From: CAIWXH01 sp964555675
GTDB lineage: Bacteria > Chloroflexota > Chloroflexia > Chloroflexales > Chloroflexaceae
Assembly (NCBI GenBank): GCA_964555675.1
Contig: CAZKTU010000333.1
Location: 1 to 5,957, forward strand
DNA: 5,957 nucleotides
Direction: 5' to 3'
Shown here one piece after another: positions 1-5,957 of this stretch. Below the pieces are notes generated by a model, which searched no databases, was not told where the DNA came from, and saw only the letters and a list, made by a program, of their open reading frames with translations. Every line of letters starts with the position of its first letter. The stretch's first letter is position 1. A program made the translations under genes and the position numbers.

Positions 1-1490
1 GTCTGCCAGGGCCAGCGCCCCGCCACCGTCGCCGGCACCCGCGTGAAGTCGTAGAGCGTCCAGGCTACGAAGCCCGCGCCCCCCACCTGCCGCTGCGCCG
101 CCAGCACATCGCCGTAGTAGACCGCCTGCTCGGCCTCGCTGTGGCCGCCCGGGAAGAAGGGGCTGTTCCAGGTCGGCAGCCCGAACTCGCCCAGCAGCAG
201 CGGCTTGCCGGTCGCCCGCAGGCTCGCGTAGGCGTCGGGCAGCTCGCTCGCCGGCGCGTAGAAGTGGAAGCTGACCAGGTCTACATACTCGGCCAGGGCT
301 GTGGCTTCTTCAGCCGAGGCCCAGCCGATCGTCAGCAGCGCCTCGGGAGCCACCTCGCGCGCCAGCCGGGCGGTGTGGGCCAGCCAGGCCAGCATGATCG
401 GCTCGCCCGCGCTGTCGAAGTCGAGATCCGGCTCGTTCTTCAGATCCCAGGCCAGCACCGCCGGGTGTGCGCCGTGGCGGGTCAGGATCGCCTCCAGGTG
501 GCGGTCGGCCTTGGGCCAGAGGTAGGGATCGTAGCCGATGTGGAAGTCGAAGAGGGTCACAATCACGAGCAGATCCGCCGTCTCGGCCCGATCGAGCAGG
601 TCGCCCAGCCGGTCGAGCTGCGCAGGATCGACCTCGTCGCCGCCAAACTGGACATAGGGTACGAAGACGCGCACGGTGTTCAGACCCAGCGCGCGGATCG
701 TGGCGAAGTCGCGCGCGACCAGCTCGCCGTCGTACTGCGGCCAGAACAGCTCCCACGGGGTAGCCTGCGGGTAATAGTTGACGCCCGCCACGCTGAACGG
801 CCGCCCGTCGCGGGTGAGCCCCATGCCCTCAGCCCGCACGCGCCCCCGCGCGGCCCGCGGCCCTCGCGGCGGCCCGAGCAGCTCGCCGCCCTGGCGCACC
901 ATGGTGCGGATCTTCCAGCGCCCGCTGTCGCGCACCATGATCACATCGTAGGGCGCCACACTCTCGCCCGAGAAGACCACGGCCCCGTCCGTGTCACGGA
1001 TGATCTGGACGACGCGGGCGCCCTCGTCGTGCAGGGCGATCAGCGAGCCGCCCGCGGCGTAGAAGCGCAGGCGCGGCTGGTGCGCAAGGTTAATCTGGGT
1101 GACCGTCAGCCCATCGGCGGCGGCGGCGCGCACGCTCGCCTCGGCCTGGGCCAGGGCCGGCCCCGCGAAGTAGCCGCCGAGGCCATAGGGCACGCCGCGC
1201 CCGTACGAGATACTCCATTGGAGCCAGGCGCCCAGGTAGGCGCTCTCGATCTCGTCGCGGTCGAGCTCGCCGAGGGCTTCGCCCGTATCGGGCGGGTCGG
1301 GGCTCCAGCGCACCGGGATGTCGAGGTCGGGCGGCACATTCGGCGCCAGGTTGAGCGCCGCGGCCGGGTCGGCGCCCGACTGGAAGTAGACGATCAGGTC
1401 GCCGATCTCGTGAATCGCCACGGCGGCGAGGCCCAGGGCCATGGCGAGCAGCAGCGTGGCCGCGATCAGCTTGAAGAGCGCCTTGCTCAT
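1..1490 (-). CDS. Membrane-anchored GH5-like (clan GH-A) glycoside hydrolase with NTF2-like domain, truncated at window edge
   Basis: Reading from the ATG at 1488-1490, 496 codons are open with no stop to the left edge, so the gene is partial at its 3' end. An uncleaved-looking N-terminal helix (about residues 5-26) anchors the protein, with the rest outside. Residues about 78-200 form an NTF2-like domain ending in YDVIMVRDSGRWKIRTMVR. The catalytic barrel starts at GVNYYPQATPWELFW (about 236-250). It shows LGLNTVRVF with R274, LFDFH with H317, WDLKNEPD with the predicted acid/base E353 (codon 432-434), DLVSFHFY with H409 and Y411, LLLGEFG with the predicted nucleophile E435 (codon 186-188), and GFVAW with W477. 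This is the full order of conserved residues of GH5-type retaining glycosidases; the substrate cannot be read from sequence. After W477 only a short tail of the barrel should be missing. The start is supported by the ATGA overlap with the upstream gene and by a GAGG ribosome binding site. It probably acts on a glycan at the cell surface (inference). Confidence 0.9.
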   Translation of the reverse strand, partial: MSKALFKLIAATLLLAMALGLAAVAIHEIGDLIVYFQSGADPAAALNLAPNVPPDLDIPVRWSPDPPDTGEALGELDRDEIESAYLGAWLQWSISYGRGVPYGLGGYFAGPALAQAEASVRAAAADGLTVTQINLAHQPRLRFYAAGGSLIALHDEGARVVQIIRDTDGAVVFSGESVAPYDVIMVRDSGRWKIRTMVRQGGELLGPPRGPRAARGRVRAEGMGLTRDGRPFSVAGVNYYPQATPWELFWPQYDGELVARDFATIRALGLNTVRVFVPYVQFGGDEVDPAQLDRLGDLLDRAETADLLVIVTLFDFHIGYDPYLWPKADRHLEAILTRHGAHPAVLAWDLKNEPDLDFDSAGEPIMLAWLAHTARLAREVAPEALLTIGWASAEEATALAEYVDLVSFHFYAPASELPDAYASLRATGKPLLLGEFGLPTWNSPFFPGGHSEAEQAVYYGDVLAAQRQVGGAGFVAWTLYDFTRVPATVAGRWPWQ

Positions 1491-2468
1491 GGTGCGCCCT
1501 CGCCGTCGGCCAGGGGCGCGTTGAACTGCTCGCGCCGCGGCTTGATCAGCTCGATCGCGATCGGCTCGCTGGTCACCCCCAGCACCAGAGCCCTCACCAA
1601 CCCCCGCCCCGCCCGGTTCGAAGCGAGCAGGGGCGCCTCGGCCAGACCGCCCCTGGTGAAGGCGGGGATGCGCCGCGGCCCATCGGGCATGTCGACCAGG
1701 AAGACCACCAGGGCCCCATCGGCCACCAGGTTGCCGGCCGCGTCGGCGATCGGGCCGGCCCGCAGGGTCGCCGTCAGCCGCCCATCGGCGGGCAGGCGCG
1801 GCGGGTCGACCGCCAGGGGGATAACCGTCGGCGCGCAGGCCACAATGTTGAGCGGCGTGTCGAGCGAGCGCGAGCCGCCCGCCTCGGCCCAAACCCCGGT
1901 GCGCCCGGCCCGTGGCCCCACGCTGAGCCGCCCAATCGCGACCCCGCCGTCGGCCGGCAGGGCCAGGCTGATCCCCGACTCGCCGGTGAAACTGGCGCGC
2001 AGGGTGACCATAGCGCCGTCGGCCAGCGGATTGCCGAAGGCGTCCGCCGCGAGCATGGCCACCAGGCTCGGCTCGTCGCCCCCCGCGCAGATCGAGCGCG
2101 GGGCCACCAGGGGCGGCGCGACGCTGGCCGCCGGCCCCGCCGCGATGCTCAGCCCCGCCGTAGCCTGCGCCGCGCCCACTGCCGCCACCAGGCTCAGCCG
2201 ACCCGCCGCCGCCGTGTCCCCCGGCGGCAGCGCAAAAAGGGCCGCCCCGCCCGCGAAGCTCGCCCGGTAGACCCGCGGCCCATAGCTGCCCAGCACAGTC
2301 AGCCTCGCCGGCGTACCGTCCGGCGCCTCGCCCAGCACCACCACCGGCACAGGCTCGCCCGCCTTAATCAGTGCCGGCGCATCAATCCGCAACACCCCCT
2401 GCCACAGCTCAGGCGCAGGCGCGGGCTCACGAGCGCAGGCTGTGAGCAGACTCAGGGCCAGCACAAGC
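1487..2468 (-). CDS. Lipoprotein with Big_1/invasin-like Ig domains (start lost in assembly gap)
   Basis: About 327 residues are readable; the 5' end lies in the run of N. The visible N-terminus is hydrophobic (LVLALSLLTAC) and ends in a lipobox whose Cys is encoded at 2435-2437, followed by a Pro/Ala-rich spacer (AREPAPAPE). This predicts lipoprotein export and lipidation. The first part (bases about 2400-2150) looks like a beta-sandwich. Two further stretches carry the Big_1-type signature: DAFGNPLADGAMVTL (about 2044-2000) and DAAGNLVADGALVVF (about 1744-1700). Two Cys, at 2087-2089 and 1835-1837, bracket the middle domain and could pair. No catalytic motif is seen, so a structural, adhesive or glycan-binding role is the likeliest inference. 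The stop TGA (1487-1489) overlaps the start of the next gene. An ATG at 2570-2572 sits in frame only if the gap is exactly 100 bases, and it lies in a tandem repeat; I do not accept it as the start. A lipoprotein signal needs roughly 8-15 more residues, so the real start is probably inside the gap. Confidence 0.85.
1498..1501 (-). promoter_or_regulatory. Ribosome binding site GAGG for the glycoside hydrolase gene
   Basis: On the coding strand GAGG lies 7 bases before the ATG at 1488-1490, inside the last codons of the upstream lipoprotein gene. Together with the ATGA stop/start overlap this fixes the start and suggests translational coupling of the two genes. Confidence 0.6.
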
Positions 2469-2568
2469 NNNNNNNNNNNNNNNNNNNNNNNNNNNNNNNN
2501 NNNNNNNNNNNNNNNNNNNNNNNNNNNNNNNNNNNNNNNNNNNNNNNNNNNNNNNNNNNNNNNNNNNN
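2469..2568. other. Assembly gap of exactly 100 N
   Basis: A run of 100 undetermined bases, the round length commonly used as a placeholder when the true gap size is unknown. It hides the lipoprotein start, most of its signal peptide and the rest of the intergenic spacer. Reading frames must not be carried across it. Confidence 0.95.
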
Positions 2569-2589
2569 TCATCCTTCATCCCTCATCCT
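2569..2589 (-). repeat. Heptanucleotide tandem repeat (GGATGAR), cut by the assembly gap
   Basis: Coding-strand reading right after the TAA stop of the membrane protein gene gives GGGAA, then GGATGAG, GGATGAA and GGATGA running into the N block. On the plus strand this is TCATCCT, TCATCCC, TCATCCT. Two complete copies and a third lacking its last base are visible, with one variable position (A/G). The array probably continues into the gap. Each unit carries an ATGA and a purine-rich, Shine-Dalgarno-like stretch, so it could mimic start sites. It resembles the short heptanucleotide repeats known between genes in cyanobacteria and some other filamentous bacteria. It falls in the spacer between two genes. 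Confidence 0.65.
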
Positions 2590-2593
2590 TCCC

Positions 2594-5500
2594 TTACGGC
2601 GCTCCGGTGAACGACTGCACGCTGATGCGGATGCTGGCGTAGCCGGCCCCGTCGGGCAGGGCAATGCGCTCGGGGGCGGCGGTGGCCGGCGCGCCCGCGG
2701 GCGGCAGGGGGCTGATCGCCCCATCGGGCAGGATGGTCTCGACCCGCACCAGGGGCGTGACCTCTACCGAGAAGGGCCGCCGCTCCTGCGGCAGCACGCC
2801 GCTCTCGACGAAGTGCTGCTCGACCCAGCGCACCCGGCCCGCGGCGTCGTAGCAGGTGACCAGGATCTGCGGGATGGTCGCCTCGGCGGTGCCGGTGTTG
2901 TGCATAGCCCCGCTGACCGTGATCGTGCCCCCCGGACCAACCTCGGCTTTCAGCTCTTGCAGGGCCAGAGTGCGCACCAGGTCGCGCCCGGTCACCACGG
3001 CCCGCCCGCTTACGGCGAAGCTCTGCACCGGCTCGCGCAGGTCGGGCGGGGTGAAGTCGCCCGGCTGGAAGTCGCCGACCTTCAGGGTGTCGGTGATCAT
3101 GGTGCCGGCCACGCCCTCGAAGTCGACCCGGAAGGGCGTGGTCTCGCCGGGCAGCAGCTTGTGGATGATCGCCGTCTGGGCGTTGTAGCGGCTCAGCTCG
3201 CGCGATTCGGCCCCGTACAGCACCGCGGTGACGGTGACGTCGGCGGGGTCGGGGTCGCGGCTGGCCACTTCGCCCACCAGGCTGTAACGCTCGCCCAGGC
3301 GCACCAGGCGCGCCGAGCGCACCTCGAGGCGCGGGCGGTCGCTGGCCGCCGGCGGCAGCGAGGCGTCGCGCGAGCGCATGTCGGGCGAGTAGAACTCGAG
3401 GGTCGAACGCCTGATGAACAGGTCGGCCGGGGCCTGGGCGCGCAGCTCGTCGGGCAGGATGTACCACTGGCCGCCGCGCCGCACCAGCTCGTGTTCGCGA
3501 CTCGAGGGGTAGAGGTTCAGGGCGGTCACCCAGAGCGTCTCGACCTCGACGATCACGCGGTCGGCGTCGGCGCGCAGGGTGCGCACCTTGACCCCGTCGA
3601 GCTTGCCGTACGAGGCTAGCAGGCCGCCGCGTAGCGAAAGCTCGAGCACATAACGCTCGAAGTCGGGCCGGGTCTGGGGGTCGAGCCGGGCGTGGGCCGC
3701 CTCGAAGCGCCGGAAGTCGAGGTCGTCGTAGTAGGCCTGGATCACCGCCTCGGGCCGCGCGGCGCCCCGGGTGTAGCTGATTGCCGTCTGCATGAGCAGG
3801 GCGAAGCCGATCACGCCGAGCGCGGCCACGCGAATAGCCCGCGCCGGCCGGGCCACGGGCCGCGGTCGAGGCAGCCGGGCCAGCCAGCCGTTCCAGACCT
3901 GCCAGGGGATCGGCGCGCCTTGGTCGCCCGGCGGCAGCGCCGACCAGCGCAGCAGCAGCCCGTCGAGCCAGCGCCAGGGCGCCAGGACCACATGCACCAG
4001 CCGGCGCCTGGCCCGTATGAGCCGCGCCGCGAGCCGGCGCCGTTGCCGCAGGAAAGGGCCGCCCAGCGGCGCCCGCGGGGCTCGCGCCACGGGCAGGTAG
4101 CCCGCCGAGCGCATGGCCCGCCGCACCGCGTAGATGCTCATCAGGGTCAGGGCGGTGAAGATCGCGCCCATCGGCACGATGCCCCACATGGCCCGCTGGT
4201 AGACCGGGATCTCCTTGCGCGGCAGGGCCTCGGGCAGGGCCGGGATGTCCGCCCGCTCCCAGACCATGATCCCGTTCTCGAGGCGCTGCAGGCGATGCCA
4301 GCCCGAGAAGTAGAGCAGCGGATCGTAGAACTGGTCGTTCGAGAAGATAAACTTGAGGTTGTACTTCTCGGGCACGGCCAGGAACTGCTGCAGCGAGCCG
4401 ATCCCGGGGATGCCGCGGAACTTGGCCCCCTCCAGGCGCTCGATCGGGGTGCTGGTCAGCTCGGGCAGACGCCGCGCCGAGTGGTAGTTGCCGTCGACGC
4501 TGGTCGCCGTGGTCATCGCGCCGAGCCAGGCCACCTGGTCGCCGAAGCCCAGGGTCATGTAGCGCCACTTCCAGTGCTCGTCTTTGGCCAGGAAGGTGGT
4601 GATCGGCTGGACCTCGATCGCCGCGGGCTGGAAGCGCCGAAACTGGGTCAGGTTGACCACGAAGATCGCGATCAGCAGGTAGGCCGCCACCAGCACAGCC
4701 TGGACCCCGAAGTGGGCCGTGCGCCCCAGCTGCCCGCGGATCAGCCGCGCGATCCCCCCGTGGCGCAGGCTGACGATGAACTCGCCCAGCAGGGGCAGGA
4801 TGCAGATCGTCGCCCAGAAGGTGAAGCGGTCGAGGGTCAGTACGTCGAAGGCGCCCCTGAGCAGCATCTTGGGGAAGGGTGTTGTGCCGCCCGTGCCCAG
4901 GAAGAAGAGCAGCCCGATCGAGAGCGTCAGCGGCCAGGCCCGCGTGGTCATGCCCTTGTAAGCCACATAAGGCAGGGCGATCAGGCTCAGGCCGTAGGGG
5001 ATCAGCCAGAAGACCAGCCCGGCGCTCGTGTTGACGATGAACGAGTCGCGCGAGGAGTGGGGGATGGCGACCTGGGTGATCGGGTCGGCCTTGCTCCACA
5101 GCCAGTAGGGCAGCACCACCAGCAGCAGCATGGCGATCATGCCGGGCCCATAGATCCCGGCGCGCACTGTCGCGGGCAGTATGCGCCTGACGCGGCGCAT
5201 GGCCAGGGGCCAGAGGTTGCGCCTGGTCAGCTCGAGCGGGTTGCCCGCGGGCTCGTCGGGCAGGGGCTTGCGCAGCTCGTCGACCAGGCCCAGCACGATC
5301 ACCGGGGCGACGAAGAAGACCGCGCCGAAGAGGGTGGTGACGTGGTGGCCCGCCGTCGTCGCCGCGTTGATGCTCCAGGCCAAGAAGAGGATGCGCAGCT
5401 CGCCCCGCCGCAGCCAGCGGTAGACGAAGGGCAGCGCGTTGAGCAGGAAGCCCAGCGAGAAGGTGGTCGGCAGCTGGCCGAAGACGTGGATGGTCTCGGT

Positions 5501-5950
5501 GATCGACGAGGAGAAGACCGTCAGCAGGGCCGCGTAGCCCGCCGCCTCCTCGCTGACCCACAGCTTCGAGAAGCGGTAGATCCCGATCACCATCATCAGG
5601 GCCGCGTAGGTCTGCACGAAGACGAAACCGTTGCGCAGCCCGAACAGCTTCGAGACCAGGGCGATACTCTGCTGCGAGCCCGGGGGGTAGCTGGTCATGG
5701 GGAAGCCCGTGTACCAGCGGTAGTCCCAGTGGTCGAACCAGGCCCGCGCGTAGTGGTCGGCGAAGAAGATATGCACGAAGGCGTCGTAGGTGCGCCCGAA
5801 GGTGTAGAAGACCAAGGCCCCGTGGAAGACCAGGGCCAGGCTCAGCGCAAGCAGTAGGTTCGGCGGCACGAAGGCGCCGACGCGCGCAACAGCAGAGCTC
5901 GGAAGCTCCGCCGTTGCGCTGCGCCGCTCGCTGTCGTTTGCCAGTGCCAT
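2594..5950 (-). CDS. Large GT-C-like polytopic membrane protein with exported NTF2-like and FxLYD/Ig-like tail
   Basis: Predicted 1118-residue membrane protein, first gene of the cluster. A hydrophilic N-terminus of about 29 residues precedes a first helix (about 30-51). The next loop has D56, H60, D65 and H66, then GFPMTSYPPG (82-91), a pattern like the PF10131 'PTPS-related' GT-C-like membrane family, where an early loop Asp is typical of GT-C glycosyltransferases. About ten more hydrophobic segments follow up to about 433. An exported segment (about 435-585) contains GFGDQVAWL and DGNYH. A helix at about 586-608 leads to a linker (609-706) with about 22 Arg, no Lys and two Asp, hence probably cytoplasmic. 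A helix at about 708-725 is followed by an NTF2-like domain (about 731-835) and two beta domains (about 871-947 and 995-1068). The stop is TAA. The frame stays open through the last 7 bases of the window, so the start could lie further upstream; no clear ribosome binding site is visible there. Transfer of a lipid-linked sugar is inferred; donor and acceptor are unknown. The family call is moderately sure. Confidence 0.9.
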   Translation of the reverse strand: MALANDSERRSATAELPSSAVARVGAFVPPNLLLALSLALVFHGALVFYTFGRTYDAFVHIFFADHYARAWFDHWDYRWYTGFPMTSYPPGSQQSIALVSKLFGLRNGFVFVQTYAALMMVIGIYRFSKLWVSEEAAGYAALLTVFSSSITETIHVFGQLPTTFSLGFLLNALPFVYRWLRRGELRILFLAWSINAATTAGHHVTTLFGAVFFVAPVIVLGLVDELRKPLPDEPAGNPLELTRRNLWPLAMRRVRRILPATVRAGIYGPGMIAMLLLVVLPYWLWSKADPITQVAIPHSSRDSFIVNTSAGLVFWLIPYGLSLIALPYVAYKGMTTRAWPLTLSIGLLFFLGTGGTTPFPKMLLRGAFDVLTLDRFTFWATICILPLLGEFIVSLRHGGIARLIRGQLGRTAHFGVQAVLVAAYLLIAIFVVNLTQFRRFQPAAIEVQPITTFLAKDEHWKWRYMTLGFGDQVAWLGAMTTATSVDGNYHSARRLPELTSTPIERLEGAKFRGIPGIGSLQQFLAVPEKYNLKFIFSNDQFYDPLLYFSGWHRLQRLENGIMVWERADIPALPEALPRKEIPVYQRAMWGIVPMGAIFTALTLMSIYAVRRAMRSAGYLPVARAPRAPLGGPFLRQRRRLAARLIRARRRLVHVVLAPWRWLDGLLLRWSALPPGDQGAPIPWQVWNGWLARLPRPRPVARPARAIRVAALGVIGFALLMQTAISYTRGAARPEAVIQAYYDDLDFRRFEAAHARLDPQTRPDFERYVLELSLRGGLLASYGKLDGVKVRTLRADADRVIVEVETLWVTALNLYPSSREHELVRRGGQWYILPDELRAQAPADLFIRRSTLEFYSPDMRSRDASLPPAASDRPRLEVRSARLVRLGERYSLVGEVASRDPDPADVTVTAVLYGAESRELSRYNAQTAIIHKLLPGETTPFRVDFEGVAGTMITDTLKVGDFQPGDFTPPDLREPVQSFAVSGRAVVTGRDLVRTLALQELKAEVGPGGTITVSGAMHNTGTAEATIPQILVTCYDAAGRVRWVEQHFVESGVLPQERRPFSVEVTPLVRVETILPDGAISPLPPAGAPATAAPERIALPDGAGYASIRISVQSFTGAP

Positions 5951-5957
5951 GCTCGCT

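Noticed and set aside
310..756. Minus-strand frame (148 codons) within the hydrolase gene
   Set aside because: It is out of frame with the hydrolase, which carries all the catalytic motifs over this stretch.
1106..1339. Minus-strand frame (77 codons) within the hydrolase gene
   Set aside because: A shifted-frame shadow over the NTF2-like domain; Arg/Pro/Ala-rich with no features.
141..2270. Long plus-strand open frame (709 codons)
   Set aside because: It lies opposite two genes with clear domains and motifs. Its product is Arg/Gly/Ala/Pro-rich low-complexity protein without a recognisable fold, as expected for an antisense frame in GC-rich DNA.
2569..2593. Possible CRISPR array or terminator at the repeat
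   Set aside because: Units are 7 bases with no spacers, so this is not CRISPR. The visible bases form no hairpin and no T-run on the coding strand.
2813..3619. Plus-strand open frame (268 codons)
   Set aside because: Antisense shadow of the C-terminal tail of the membrane protein; no motif or plausible start context.
2583..5561. Second long minus-strand frame (992 codons) inside the membrane protein gene
   Set aside because: It is a shifted frame of the same strand giving Arg/Ala/Gly/Pro-rich sequence. The other frame gives clear membrane helices and domain motifs.
3692..5857. Long plus-strand open frame (721 codons)
   Set aside because: It is antisense to the membrane protein gene. The product is rich in Gln, Asp, His, Arg and Gly with no hydrophobic segments or motifs, a mirror of the real codons.
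2594..5950. Specific naming as an oligosaccharyltransferase (STT3) or protein O-mannosyltransferase
   Set aside because: The WWD-type STT3 signature and the PMT DE motif are not seen. Only a general GT-C-like, PTPS-related resemblance can be supported.

Overview
The window is GC-rich and holds one tightly packed, single-direction gene cluster. All three supported genes lie on the minus strand, so it reads from right to left: a large membrane protein (5950 to 2594), an Ig-fold lipoprotein (about 2468 to 1487, start hidden in an assembly gap) and a membrane-anchored glycoside hydrolase (1490 to beyond base 1). No RNA gene, insertion sequence, CRISPR array or convincing terminator is visible. 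The protein styles and GC content recall filamentous Chloroflexota (Roseiflexus/Kouleothrix-like). That is an inference from general family knowledge, not a proven assignment.

Right part, 2594-5950: a 1118-residue polytopic protein. Its N-terminal half resembles the GT-C-like '6-pyruvoyl-tetrahydropterin synthase-related' membrane family (PF10131-like). It continues through an arginine-rich cytoplasmic linker and another membrane helix into an exported tail, which has an NTF2-like domain and two FxLYD/Ig-like beta domains. The reading frame is open to the right edge, so the start at 5950 is likely but not proven.

Middle, 2469-2593: a run of exactly 100 N (2469-2568) is flanked on its right by a heptanucleotide tandem repeat (GGATGAR on the coding strand) that begins just after the first gene's stop. 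The gap removes the start and most of the signal peptide of the second gene.

Left part, 1-2468: the second gene encodes a lipoprotein with a visible lipobox and at least two Big_1/invasin-like Ig domains. Its stop overlaps the start of the third gene in an ATGA junction. The third gene runs off the left edge. It encodes a membrane-anchored protein with an NTF2-like domain followed by a clan GH-A (GH5-like) catalytic barrel, and both catalytic glutamates are present.

Taken together, the layout suggests a cell-envelope glycan module: a membrane GT-C-like protein, a surface lipoprotein with binding-type folds, and an anchored glycosidase facing the outside. The repeated use of exported NTF2-like domains in two otherwise unrelated proteins of the cluster is the most distinctive feature. 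The joint function is inferred.
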